From: Selenomonas ruminantium subsp. ruminantium ATCC 12561 | GTDB taxonomy: Bacteria > Bacillota > Negativicutes > Selenomonadales > Selenomonadaceae | Assembly (NCBI RefSeq): GCF_000424065.1 | Contig: NZ_AUJE01000011.1 | Span: forward strand, 1-64,000 | DNA: 64,000 nt | Reading direction: 5' to 3' | In this document: one piece after another, positions 46,683 through 55,406 of the stretch | How the letters are laid out: every line of letters starts with the position of its first letter | Numbering within the stretch: position 1 is the stretch's first letter | Notes under the pieces: generated by a model | Told to the model about the DNA's origin: nothing | The model's database searches: none | What the model saw: the letters and a program-made list of their open reading frames with translations, nothing else | Translations under genes and position numbers: made by a program

Positions 46683-46877
46683 GGGCGGAGGTGGTGATGC
46701 TTTTCGCCGTGGAACGACTGTCCGAACGCAGTGAGGACTGGCCCACAAACAAAAAGTTCCTAGAAGTTGAGCTGAACATACGCGCCGCCGGCCTGCCCGG
46801 CGCAGGTGCCTAAAAAGCCCATACATTTCCTTGTGGGTCATTCAGTGTAACGGCGAAAAGTATTACCACCTACGCCC
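46683..46877 (+). repeat. Large hairpin module M2
   Basis: 195 nt closed by ~28-bp arms (46683-46710, 46849-46877) with one G.A mismatch and two G.U pairs on the plus strand. Internal parts match M1 in reverse orientation: hairpin GTCC/GGAC around loop GAACGCAGTGA, helix TGGCCCACAA/TTGTGGGTCA, and the 25-nt GC-rich block at 46780-46804. That block is the exact inverted copy of 46186-46210. Confidence 0.7.
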
Positions 46878-46993
46878 AAACTGAGCTGTAACAAATAAAT
46901 TCAATCTCGTAAGAACATCGATAAACTGCAATTTGTAATTTGAGCAGCAAATGAATAAATATACTGAAAACTTATATAAACATGAAAAATGAC

Positions 46994-47023
46994 TTGATGT
47001 ATTCGTTGGGGTTATGCTATAAT
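46994..47023 (+). promoter_or_regulatory. Promoter of ptsG
   Basis: TTGATG (46994-46999), an 18-bp spacer and a perfect TATAAT (47018-47023), giving a ~108-nt leader before ptsG. Confidence 0.6.
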
Positions 47024-47056
47024 AGCGCAAGTGAATATATTAAAATTATTCTCATG

Positions 47057-47113
47057 GGTGGCATTTTGTATGCAAATTTCTTTTGTAAAAATGCATATGG
47101 ATGCTTTTTTTAT
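47057..47113 (+). promoter_or_regulatory. Candidate leader attenuator of ptsG
   Basis: Within the leader, GGCAT...TATGCA pairs with TGCATA...ATGCT, and T7 follows directly. It looks like an intrinsic terminator upstream of the coding region. This is the arrangement controlled by GlcT-type antiterminators in Bacillus ptsG; no glcT-like gene is in the window and the antiterminator hairpin itself is not clear. Confidence 0.45.
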
Positions 47114-47137
47114 TGGGAATAAGAGAGGATGTGTCTA

Positions 47138-49258
47138 ATGAAAGACGAGATTTTTAGCGTACTGCAACGTGTCGGCCGCAGTTTCATGCTGCCGGTTGCG
47201 GTATTGCCGATTGCAGGTCTTTTGCTGGGCCTTGGTGCTTCGTTTACCAACCCCACGACAATCAAGACCTATGGACTAGAAGCCATCTTTGGTGATGGCA
47301 CGATGCTGCACTCTTTGCTTACCGTTATGAGTGCGGCTGGCGGTACGATTTTTGGCAACTTGCCGATTATCTTTGCCGTGGGTGTAGCCATTGGTATGGC
47401 TAAGGCCGAGAAGGAAGTAGCAGCACTGGCAGCCATGATTTCCTTCTTCGTCATGCATGTTTCCTGTAATGCTATGCTGCAGCTGACGGGCAAAATCCTG
47501 GCCGATGGTTCCATTGCGCCGGGCGTGCTCGAAGGTACGATTGCTTCTAGCTGCGGCATCATGTCCCTGCAGATGGGCGTATTTGGCGGTATTATCGTTG
47601 GTATCGGTGTAGCCATGCTGCACAATCGCTATTATAAGATTGTTCTTCCCGATGCGCTGTCCTTCTTTGGCGGCTCCCGCTTTATCCCCATCGTATCTAC
47701 GGTGGTTTTCCTGTTCGTGGGGATTGCCATGACCTTTATCTGGCCGATTGCGCAGGATATCATCTTCGGTCTCGGCAATGTGGTCACGGGTACGGGCTAT
47801 ATCGGTACGCTGATTTTCGGTATTGTTAAGCGTGCGTTGATTCCGTTTGGTCTGCACCATGTATTCTATCTGCCGTTCTGGCAGACGGGCGTGGGCGGCA
47901 GCATGATGATTGATGGTCAGCTCGTTCAGGGCGGTCAGAACATCTTCTTTGCTCAGCTGGCTTCGCCGAATGTGGCACATTTCAGTGCTGACGCAACCCG
48001 GTATTTCTCCGGTGAATTTATCTTCATGATTTTCGGTCTGCCCGGTGCAGCTTTGGCTATGTACCGCTGCGCTCGTCCCGAAAAGAAAAAGGTGGCTGGG
48101 GGTCTCTTGCTGTCTGCAGCCCTCACGTCCATGCTCACGGGTATCACGGAACCGATTGAGTTCTCCTTCCTGTTTGTTGCTCCGCTGCTGTTCGGTGTAC
48201 AGGTAATTCTGGCCGGTGCAGCGTACATGATTGCCCATATCCTGAATATCGCCGTAGGTCTTACCTTCTCCGGCGGTCTTCTCGACTTGTTCATCTTCGG
48301 TATTCTGCAGGGCAATGACAAGACCAGCTGGATGCTGATTATCCCGGTTGGTATCATCTATTTCTTCCTGTATTACTTCGCGTTCTCCTTCTTAATCAAG
48401 AAGTTCAACTTCAAGACGCCGGGCCGCGAAGAGGATGACGAAGAAACCAAGCTCTACACCAAGGCTGATGTCAATGCCCGCAAGGCTGGCGAAAACGGCA
48501 CTGATGAACTGAGCAGCACGATTGCCCGCGCTTTGGGCAGCAAGCGCAATATCACTTCTGTGGATTGCTGTGCAACCCGTCTGCGCTGCTCGGTAGCCGA
48601 TTCTTCGCTCGTTGACCAGAAACTCTTGAAGGCCACCGGTGCTTCCGGCGTTATCGTCAAGGGTACGGGCGTACAGGTTATCTATGGCCCGAAGGTTGCT
48701 GTGATTAAGTCCAATCTGGAAGAATATCTGGTAACGGCTCCGGAAGTTGAAGCAGGCGCAGAAGCTCCGGTAGTGGAAGAACCTGCTGTACAGGAAGAAA
48801 CGCCTGTGGCTGTTCATGGCGACCATGAATTCTACGCACCGGTAGCTGGTACGGCGCATGCCATCACGGAAGCTCCGGATGCAGCTTTTGCCGGCAAGAT
48901 GATGGGCGATGGCTTCTTCATTGCTCCGGCTGATGGTACGGTTGTGGCTCCCTGCGATGCCGAAGTCATGTTTGTGTTTGATACGAAGCATGCCATTGGC
49001 ATGAAGGCCGCTGACGGCACGGAATTCCTGATTCACTTCGGCGTGGATACGGTAAAACTGGGTGGTCAGGGCTTTGAAACCTTTGTCCAGCAGGGTCAGC
49101 AGGTCAAGAAGGGCGATAAGCTCATGCAGGTTGACCTCGATTACGTCAAAGCCAATGCACCTTCTGATGTCTGCCTGGTAATCTTCACCGGCGGTCAGGC
49201 GGTTCATGTGGAAAAATCCTATGGCATCAAGGCTCTTGACGCTGTAGCAACGTATTAA
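47138..49258 (+). CDS. ptsG: PTS glucose-family permease EIICBA
   Basis: A 706-residue fused sugar phosphotransferase permease, domain order IIC (1-430, ~10 helices, LIPFGLHHVFYLPFW and GITEPIEFSFLFVAP), IIB (~450-530) and IIA (~560-700). The phospho-accepting Cys is C478 in CATRLR and the IIA His is H633 in FLIHFGVDTVKL. Similarity to Bacillus PtsG runs along the whole length, so glucose is the likely substrate; N-acetylglucosamine is an alternative. The frame is open from ATG 47129, but GAGAGG at 47123-47128 suits ATG 47138. An Ala/Glu/Pro-rich linker separates IIB and IIA. Confidence 0.92.
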   Translation: MKDEIFSVLQRVGRSFMLPVAVLPIAGLLLGLGASFTNPTTIKTYGLEAIFGDGTMLHSLLTVMSAAGGTIFGNLPIIFAVGVAIGMAKAEKEVAALAAMISFFVMHVSCNAMLQLTGKILADGSIAPGVLEGTIASSCGIMSLQMGVFGGIIVGIGVAMLHNRYYKIVLPDALSFFGGSRFIPIVSTVVFLFVGIAMTFIWPIAQDIIFGLGNVVTGTGYIGTLIFGIVKRALIPFGLHHVFYLPFWQTGVGGSMMIDGQLVQGGQNIFFAQLASPNVAHFSADATRYFSGEFIFMIFGLPGAALAMYRCARPEKKKVAGGLLLSAALTSMLTGITEPIEFSFLFVAPLLFGVQVILAGAAYMIAHILNIAVGLTFSGGLLDLFIFGILQGNDKTSWMLIIPVGIIYFFLYYFAFSFLIKKFNFKTPGREEDDEETKLYTKADVNARKAGENGTDELSSTIARALGSKRNITSVDCCATRLRCSVADSSLVDQKLLKATGASGVIVKGTGVQVIYGPKVAVIKSNLEEYLVTAPEVEAGAEAPVVEEPAVQEETPVAVHGDHEFYAPVAGTAHAITEAPDAAFAGKMMGDGFFIAPADGTVVAPCDAEVMFVFDTKHAIGMKAADGTEFLIHFGVDTVKLGGQGFETFVQQGQQVKKGDKLMQVDLDYVKANAPSDVCLVIFTGGQAVHVEKSYGIKALDAVATY

Positions 49259-49276
49259 AATCGCATAATAAAATCA

Positions 49277-49312
49277 GCGCTCTGCGGGAAAAAATCCTGC
49301 AGGGCGTTTTTC
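49277..49312 (+). terminator. Terminator after ptsG
   Basis: Stem GCGCTCTGC/GCAGGGCGT (wobbles) extended by GGG/CCT, followed by TTTTTC. Confidence 0.75.
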
Positions 49313-49415
49313 TTGCGGTATATGGGCCCATTCCTTTACTTTGCCCCCTATCTTTGTTATACTTAGGAAGTTGAATTTTTGAGTTTAGCTTATATTTTAT
49401 GAGGAGCAGGTAATC

Positions 49416-50738
49416 ATGCGGCAAAGGCGCAGGGGAAAGCGCAGTTATAAGCGGGTAAAGTGGATATTGGGCATTGTATTGGCGGTGCTGGTGGCGATAG
49501 CCGGTGTGATGGCAGCAAGGCATCATAATGGTGATGGCGGGGAAACTACGGTCGTGGACGGTGGTCTGGTCAAACACGAGCACATCACCCATGTGCTGCT
49601 ATTGGGCGTTGACCGCCGGGAAGGCGATGTGGGGCGCAGCGATACCATGATGGTCGCAGCGCTTGACGAAGACAAGGAAAAGGCATCGTTGCTTTCTGTT
49701 CCGCGCGATACGCGGGTGCAGATTGAGGGCAATGATTATGAGAAAATCAATCATGCTTATGCCTATGGTGGTCACAAGCTGAGTCAGGAAGCCGTGGAAA
49801 AACTGCTGGGGGCGAAGATTGACCACTACATCATCATCGATACCAAGGCTTTTGAACGGATTATCGATGCGCTCGACGGCGTGGATATCAACGTGGAAAA
49901 GCGCATGTATTACGAAGACCCCTGGGATGATAATGGGGGGCTCGTGATTGACCTTTATCCCGGCGAGCAGCATATGGACGGCAAAAGAGCTATCCAGTAT
50001 GTGCGCTATCGTGACGGTGAGGGCGATATTGGCCGTATTGGCCGCCAGCAGAAGTTTATGAAGGCGGTGCTGGCCAAGATTATTTCTCCTTCAGTACTGC
50101 CTCGTCTGCCTAAACTGGTGGAAGAAATCAAATCGGCCATTCAGACGGATATGAGTTTGGCGGAACTGGTGGAATTTGCAGGCAAGATGAAAAACATCCA
50201 CGATAATGGCTTGTCTGCCCAGATGGTACCGGGACAGCCGGCCTATATCAAGGACGTCAGCTATTGGATTCCCGATATTACGGATTTGCGCGAACTTATG
50301 GCTGAGCAGTTGGAGTTGACGCTCAGTGATGAAGATAAGGAACGGGCGCAGCAAGATGAAGATGCCTATATGGGCACCCTGCCGAAGGGCATGCAGCTGC
50401 TGGCGAAGTCCAAGAGCAACGGCAAGGTGGAAACGGACGATACGGCCAAAGAGAAGGAAAAGACCGAGCCCATGAAGCCCAATGAAATATCGGTTATGGT
50501 CATCAACGACAGCGGCATCAATGGTGCGGCGGCTGAAGTGGCAGAGATTCTGCAGCGCAAAGGGTTTATTATCTCGGGCGTGGAAACGGGCAAGACCAGT
50601 TCCCGTGCGCAGACCACGATTACCACATCCACCCGCAATACGGATGTATTCTATGGCATGCCCTTTACCTGTGTGATTATGGACGGGGGCAGTTCCAATC
50701 AGGCTGTGGTGCATATCGGACTGGATTACAGGAAATAA
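49416..50738 (+). CDS. LytR-CpsA-Psr family cell-wall polymer ligase with LytR_C domain
   Basis: A 440-residue membrane-anchored protein. A basic cytoplasmic tip (RQRRRGKRSYKR) and one helix (~17-34) precede an extracytoplasmic LCP domain (~55-220) with the typical HVLLLGVDRREGDVGRSDTM, LSVPRDTRV, and YVRYRDGEGDIGRIGRQQ. A C-terminal LytR_C domain follows (~350-438, ISVMVINDSGINGAAAEVAEIL). LCP enzymes attach polymers to peptidoglycan from lipid-linked precursors. Probably monocistronic: it ends at a small terminator. Confidence 0.92.
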   Translation: MRQRRRGKRSYKRVKWILGIVLAVLVAIAGVMAARHHNGDGGETTVVDGGLVKHEHITHVLLLGVDRREGDVGRSDTMMVAALDEDKEKASLLSVPRDTRVQIEGNDYEKINHAYAYGGHKLSQEAVEKLLGAKIDHYIIIDTKAFERIIDALDGVDINVEKRMYYEDPWDDNGGLVIDLYPGEQHMDGKRAIQYVRYRDGEGDIGRIGRQQKFMKAVLAKIISPSVLPRLPKLVEEIKSAIQTDMSLAELVEFAGKMKNIHDNGLSAQMVPGQPAYIKDVSYWIPDITDLRELMAEQLELTLSDEDKERAQQDEDAYMGTLPKGMQLLAKSKSNGKVETDDTAKEKEKTEPMKPNEISVMVINDSGINGAAAEVAEILQRKGFIISGVETGKTSSRAQTTITTSTRNTDVFYGMPFTCVIMDGGSSNQAVVHIGLDYRK

Positions 50739-50740
50739 TC

Positions 50741-50768
50741 AAGACGGAGCATAGCTCCGTCTTTGTCT
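50741..50768 (+). terminator. Terminator after the LCP gene
   Basis: Stem AGACGGAGC/GCTCCGTCT with a 3-nt loop followed by TTGTCT. The poor T-tract suggests only partial termination ahead of the ABC-F gene. Confidence 0.55.
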
Positions 50769-50789
50769 ATACTTTAAGGAGAATTTATT

Positions 50790-52736
50790 TTGGGTATATT
50801 GAAGGTTAACGGCCTCAAGAAGGCCTTTGGCATAGATGAACTTTTCCATGATGTGAATTTTGAGGTGCGGGGCGGTGATAAGGTCGGTCTGGTCGGCGCC
50901 AATGGTGCGGGCAAGACCACCCTGATGAAGATTCTCATGGGGCAGGAAGAAGCTGACGGCGGTTCCGTGCAGCTTGACCCGGCCGAAACTATCGGCTACG
51001 TCCAGCAACAGGCGGATTTTGGCGAAGGCACACTCTATGATGAATTCCGCCGGGCCTTTGATGATATTATTGAGCTCGGTGAGCGCAAGCGTTCCTTGGA
51101 AAAGCGCATTGCTGCTGGGGAAGAAGAACTTCTGGACACCTACGGCAAGGTCGTGGAGCGCTTTGAACAGTTAAACGGCTATGAATTTGACAGCCGCATC
51201 AAAAAGGTTGCCTATGGGCTGGGCTTTACGGATGAGGATTTCCAAAAGAATGTCGAACATTTCTCCGGCGGTCAGAAGACGCGTATCTGTCTGGCCAAGG
51301 CTTTGCTTCGCGAGCCGGATTTCCTCTTTTTGGACGAGCCGACCAACCATCTCGACATTGGGATGATTGAATGGCTTGAAGGTTTTCTGCGCACCTATCG
51401 CGGTGGCGTGCTCATCATCTCCCATGACCGCTATTTCCTCGACAAGGTGGCCACCCGCATGGTGGAACTGGAAAATCATACCGTCACCAGCTATGAGGGC
51501 AACTACACCTACTTTATGCGGGTCAAGACGGCCCGGCGGGAGGCGCTCAAATCCGCTTACGAAAAACAGCAGGAACATATCAAAAAGACGGAGGAATATA
51601 TCCGCAAGTACAAGGCGGGCATCAAGTCCAAGCAGGCCAGGGGACGACAGAGCCAGCTCAACCGCCTTGAGCGCATTGTGCTGCCGCCGGAAGCCGCGTC
51701 CTTTAATTACTTTGCCTTCCATAAGCCGCCTGAATGTGCACAGCGTGTGGCAGAACTGGAAGAAGTCACCTTTGGCTATGGCAGTGAGCCGGTATTTAAG
51801 GACTTGTCCCTGCTGATTCGCAATGGTGACGGCGTGGCGCTCGTTGGCCCCAATGGTGCGGGCAAGACCACCCTGCTCAAAGTCCTCGTAGGTGAGCTGG
51901 AAGCCGCCAAAGGCCGGATAAAAATTGGCAGCCGGGTGAAAATCGGTTATTTTTCGCAGCAACATGAAACTTTGCATATGGATATGACGGTGCTCGATGA
52001 AATCATCTACACCTATGGTGTAGACGAGGAACAGGCCCGCCGTTATCTGGGGGCTTTCCTGTTCCATGGTGATGAAGTCCTGCGCAAGATTGGCGACCTC
52101 TCCGGCGGCGAGCAGTCCCGCGTGGCCTTTTTGAAGCTGATGCTTACAGGCGCCAACTTCCTGATTTTGGACGAACCGACCAACCATTTGGATATTCCCG
52201 CCAGAGAAGCGGTGGAGGAAGCCCTGATGGCTTATCCCGGCACATTCCTCGCGGTATCCCATGACCGTTACTTCCTCGACAAGGTGGCTAACTGCACCCT
52301 GGAACTCGATAACGGTCAGCTTACCGAATACAGCGGCAATTACAGCTACTATCTGATGAAGAAAGAAGCTGAACGTGAAGCCGAGGAAGAAGCGCGCTTA
52401 GAAGCAGAAGCAGCAAAACATGCGGAGAAAAAAGCTGCAAAGCCTGCAGCCGTTGAGCAGCAGGACGCCGCCGAAAAAGCCGCCGCCAAGGAGCGGGCGG
52501 AAGCCGGCAAGATTCAGAGCATGAGCGATGCTAAGCGCACGGAAATGATTCAGCGCGCCGAAGCGGAAATCGCCATGGCCGAAGCGGAATTAAAGGGACT
52601 GGAATTTCAGATGAATCAGCCGGAAGTACAGGCTGACCCTGCAGAAAGTCAGCGCATTGCCGAAGAATATGCCGCCAAGGAAGCGGAAATCGAAGAGCGC
52701 TATGCCAAGTGGGAACGGCTGGCAGCCAGCGAATAA
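50790..52736 (+). CDS. ABC-F family ribosome-associated ATPase
   Basis: A 648-residue soluble protein with two ABC domains and no membrane part. Walker A sites are GANGAGKT (36-43) and GPNGAGKT in the second domain, each with FSGGQKTR- or LSGGEQSR-type signatures and DEPTNHLD. The interdomain linker is rich in Lys/Arg (EEYIRKYKAGIKSKQARGRQ) and a C-terminal coiled coil runs from ~525. ABC-F proteins act on translating ribosomes. The start is TTG behind AAGGAGAA. recD2 follows after 29 bp. Confidence 0.9.
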   Translation: MGILKVNGLKKAFGIDELFHDVNFEVRGGDKVGLVGANGAGKTTLMKILMGQEEADGGSVQLDPAETIGYVQQQADFGEGTLYDEFRRAFDDIIELGERKRSLEKRIAAGEEELLDTYGKVVERFEQLNGYEFDSRIKKVAYGLGFTDEDFQKNVEHFSGGQKTRICLAKALLREPDFLFLDEPTNHLDIGMIEWLEGFLRTYRGGVLIISHDRYFLDKVATRMVELENHTVTSYEGNYTYFMRVKTARREALKSAYEKQQEHIKKTEEYIRKYKAGIKSKQARGRQSQLNRLERIVLPPEAASFNYFAFHKPPECAQRVAELEEVTFGYGSEPVFKDLSLLIRNGDGVALVGPNGAGKTTLLKVLVGELEAAKGRIKIGSRVKIGYFSQQHETLHMDMTVLDEIIYTYGVDEEQARRYLGAFLFHGDEVLRKIGDLSGGEQSRVAFLKLMLTGANFLILDEPTNHLDIPAREAVEEALMAYPGTFLAVSHDRYFLDKVANCTLELDNGQLTEYSGNYSYYLMKKEAEREAEEEARLEAEAAKHAEKKAAKPAAVEQQDAAEKAAAKERAEAGKIQSMSDAKRTEMIQRAEAEIAMAEAELKGLEFQMNQPEVQADPAESQRIAEEYAAKEAEIEERYAKWERLAASE

Positions 52737-52765
52737 ATTGCTTTACGGCAGGAGGGAGTAAAGTT

Positions 52766-54985
52766 ATGGCTAATAAAAACGAACAGATGGCGCTGGGCTT
52801 TGCACCGGGAGCCGTACAGGAAGAAATCGAAGGTTTGGTCGACAGCATTATCTTTGCCAGTGAAGATGGCAAATTTGCCGTTTTTCGCCTGCAGCCTAGC
52901 GGACAAAACAGCCGTGTGACCGTGACCGTAAGCTGTGAACCGCCGCTGGTTGGACAGCAGGTACATCTTACTGGTTCCTGGGTTACGCATCCCCGCTTTG
53001 GCCAGCAGTTCAAGGCGGCAAGTCTGCGGTTGGAAGCGCCGACCAGTGTAGAAGGCATAGAGCGCTTCTTAGCGTCCGGCGTTATTGATGGTGTGGGCCC
53101 GGCTATGGCTAAGCGCCTCGTGGCCAAATTCGGCGCCGATACACTCGATATTATCGAGCAAAAGCCCAAGCTGCTGGAAACGGTGGAGGGCATTGGCAAA
53201 AAGACTGCGCAGAAGATTGTCGCGTCCTATACCGCCCAGTCGGAACTGCGGGAAATCATGCTCTGGCTCGAAAGCCATAATGTCTCGGGGGCGCTTGCGG
53301 CACGGATTTTCAAGAAATACAGTTCCTTTGCCTTGGAGGTGCTCGAAAACCATCCATATAAACTCGCACAGGAAGTGGAGGGTATTGGCTTTGCTACCGC
53401 CGACGCCATTGCCGCCAGTCTCGGCATGGCCGGTGATGATGAAAACCGCGTGGCGGCCGGCATTGACTATGCCCTGCAGCAGATTTCCACCAACGGCCAT
53501 TGCTGTATTCCCGAACAGCCCTTGATTGACCGCACGGCAAAACTCTTGCGGGTAGACCCGCTGCGCGTGGGCGAGGTGCTCAAAAAGCAGCTGAAACTGC
53601 AACGGTTGGCCGTAGAATCCGTAGGCGGAACGACGCTTATCTATTCGCCCTATCTCTATCGGGCAGAGAAAAAAGTTGCCCGCAAGCTCCTGTACTTGCA
53701 GCGCTATGCCGATGTGCTCAATGTGGAAAATCCTGAGGGGCTGGTGGCGCATTGGGAGGAATTGACAGGGCTTGATTTGGCCAAGGCACAGAAAGAAGCC
53801 ATGGTAGCGGCGCTTACGCACGGTATACTCGTGCTGACCGGCGGCCCCGGCACAGGCAAGACCACCGTGGTGCGGGGCATGATTGATATGCTGGAAATGG
53901 CCGGTCTTGAAATCCTGTTGGGCGCACCGACAGGCCGTGCCGCTAAGCGTTTGGCTGAAGCCACAGGGCGCAAGACCATGACGGTACACCGTATGCTCGA
54001 AGCGCAGGGCGGGCGGCAGGACGATGGTTCCTCGATGTTTGCCAAGGACGCAGACGAGCAGTTGGAGGCTGATGCCATCATTTTGGACGAGGTGTCCATG
54101 ATGGATATTGTGCTTATGCAGCATTTCTTGGATGCTGTGCCCGACGGCTGTCATGTAATTCTCGTGGGCGACGTAGACCAGCTGCCCGCCGTTGGCCCCG
54201 GCTCGGTACTCAAGGACATTCTGCGCTCGGAGGTCATTCCTTCGGTGCGTTTGACGGAAGTCTACCGCCAAAATGAGGAAAGCACCATTGTCTTAAATGC
54301 CCATGCCATCAATGCCGGAAGATTGCCGCTGTGCAAACCTGCCGGAGATTTTCAGTTTTGGGAAATCGCTGACCCTGCGGAAGTCGCGCAAAACATCGTG
54401 CACCTCTGCAAAGAGATTTTGCCCAAGCAGGGCTGGAATCCCCTGACTGATGTGCAGGTGCTCTCGCCCATGCACCGCCAGGAATGTGGCGTGGAAAACC
54501 TCAACAAACTTCTGCAGGAGGCACTCAATCCGCCTGCTGAATACAAGGCCGAATACAAGAACAGCATCCGCACCTTCCGCCTGAATGATAAGGTCATGCA
54601 GACCAAGAACAATTACAGCAAAATGGTCTTTAACGGGGATATCGGCTTTATCACCGCTGTGGAGTCCGACCATATCACCGTCCAGTTCAGCGAAGATTTG
54701 CAGGTGGACTATGAGAAAAATGAACTGGTAGAACTGCAGCTGGCCTATGCCATGAGCGTGCACAAGAGCCAGGGCAGTGAATACCCCGTGATTATCCTGC
54801 CGCTGACGTCGGGACATTATATCATGCTGCAAAGAAATCTTCTCTACACCGCTGTAACCAGAGCCAGTAAGCAGGTTATTCTCTTAGGCACGAAAGCTGC
54901 TCTTAACACCGCTGTAGAAAACGACAGAACCCGCAAGCGCTATACCCTGCTCGCCGAACGGCTGGCGGGAGCGCTGAATGAATAA
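52766..54985 (+). CDS. recD2: RecD2-family 5'-3' DNA helicase
   Basis: A 739-residue SF1B helicase of the stand-alone RecD2 type found in bacteria without RecBC. An N-terminal OB-like region is followed by helix-hairpin-helix motifs (DGVGPAMAKRLV, EGIGKKTAQKIV, EGIGFATADAIA). The ATPase core carries Walker A GGPGTGK (359-365), Walker B IILDEVSMMD and the UvrD-like C-terminal motif AYAMSVHKSQGSEYP. The frame is open from 52709, inside the previous gene, but GGAGGG at 52751-52756 fixes ATG 52766. Confidence 0.93.
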   Translation: MANKNEQMALGFAPGAVQEEIEGLVDSIIFASEDGKFAVFRLQPSGQNSRVTVTVSCEPPLVGQQVHLTGSWVTHPRFGQQFKAASLRLEAPTSVEGIERFLASGVIDGVGPAMAKRLVAKFGADTLDIIEQKPKLLETVEGIGKKTAQKIVASYTAQSELREIMLWLESHNVSGALAARIFKKYSSFALEVLENHPYKLAQEVEGIGFATADAIAASLGMAGDDENRVAAGIDYALQQISTNGHCCIPEQPLIDRTAKLLRVDPLRVGEVLKKQLKLQRLAVESVGGTTLIYSPYLYRAEKKVARKLLYLQRYADVLNVENPEGLVAHWEELTGLDLAKAQKEAMVAALTHGILVLTGGPGTGKTTVVRGMIDMLEMAGLEILLGAPTGRAAKRLAEATGRKTMTVHRMLEAQGGRQDDGSSMFAKDADEQLEADAIILDEVSMMDIVLMQHFLDAVPDGCHVILVGDVDQLPAVGPGSVLKDILRSEVIPSVRLTEVYRQNEESTIVLNAHAINAGRLPLCKPAGDFQFWEIADPAEVAQNIVHLCKEILPKQGWNPLTDVQVLSPMHRQECGVENLNKLLQEALNPPAEYKAEYKNSIRTFRLNDKVMQTKNNYSKMVFNGDIGFITAVESDHITVQFSEDLQVDYEKNELVELQLAYAMSVHKSQGSEYPVIILPLTSGHYIMLQRNLLYTAVTRASKQVILLGTKAALNTAVENDRTRKRYTLLAERLAGALNE

Positions 54986-54990
54986 TGCAC

Positions 54991-55029
54991 AAAAAAACTG
55001 ACAAGTCAAATCTGACCTGTCAGTTTTTT
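54991..55029. terminator. Bidirectional terminator between recD2 and the cupin gene
   Basis: Stem AAAAAACTGACA/TGTCAGTTTTTT with an inner AGTCA/TGAC pairing, flanked by A and T runs between convergent genes. Confidence 0.85.
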
Positions 55030-55043
55030 ATTGCCCTAAAGGC

Positions 55044-55388
55044 TTATTTCTTGATAATCAATGCCATAAACACTAAATCTTCCGTTTTGGACGGGTTGGC
55101 GATGCCGTGTTTTTCGCCGTCCGGGCAGAAGGTGGTGCTGCCTGCGCCAATGGTTACTTCTTTGCCGTTGTCGTTGTATAGGGCGGTGCCGGAGAGGATG
55201 TGGTAAGTCTCCGTGTTGCCATGGTGTTCATGTACCCCGATGGAGCAGAGGGGCGGGATGATGACCTTGGCGTACATATCGCACTTGCCGTCGAGTTCCT
55301 CCGGCGTCAAGAGTTTCACGATGGTGATAGTGCCCTGACCATCTGCTTTGTTGGTTGCCTGAAGCGGATTCGGTTCAATAAAAGCCAT
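55044..55388 (-). CDS. Small cupin-domain protein
   Basis: A 114-residue single-domain beta-barrel. Likely metal ligands are in GVHEHHGNTETYHIL and DGEKHGI. No enzyme family is clear; such proteins range from isomerases to sugar sensors. AAAGGAGG precedes the ATG. It lies 18 bp after the branching-enzyme gene on the same strand and is probably co-transcribed with it. Confidence 0.8.
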   Translation of the reverse strand: MAFIEPNPLQATNKADGQGTITIVKLLTPEELDGKCDMYAKVIIPPLCSIGVHEHHGNTETYHILSGTALYNDNGKEVTIGAGSTTFCPDGEKHGIANPSKTEDLVFMALIIKK

Positions 55389-55406
55389 GTTAAAGCCTCC
55401 TTTGGT

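Larger units (their letters stand above)
46053..46934. repeat. 880-bp symmetrical gene-free element with terminal inverted repeats
   Basis: Bounded by 16-nt inverted repeats (46053-46068, AAATTGCAGTTTGTCG; 46919-46934, its complement with one change). Inside, in order, are structured module M1 (46113-46306), a ~134-bp tandem repeat (46319-46653) and module M2 (46683-46877), the last an inverted relative of M1. No credible gene is present. It could be a non-autonomous mobile element or a structured-RNA locus. Confidence 0.65.
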
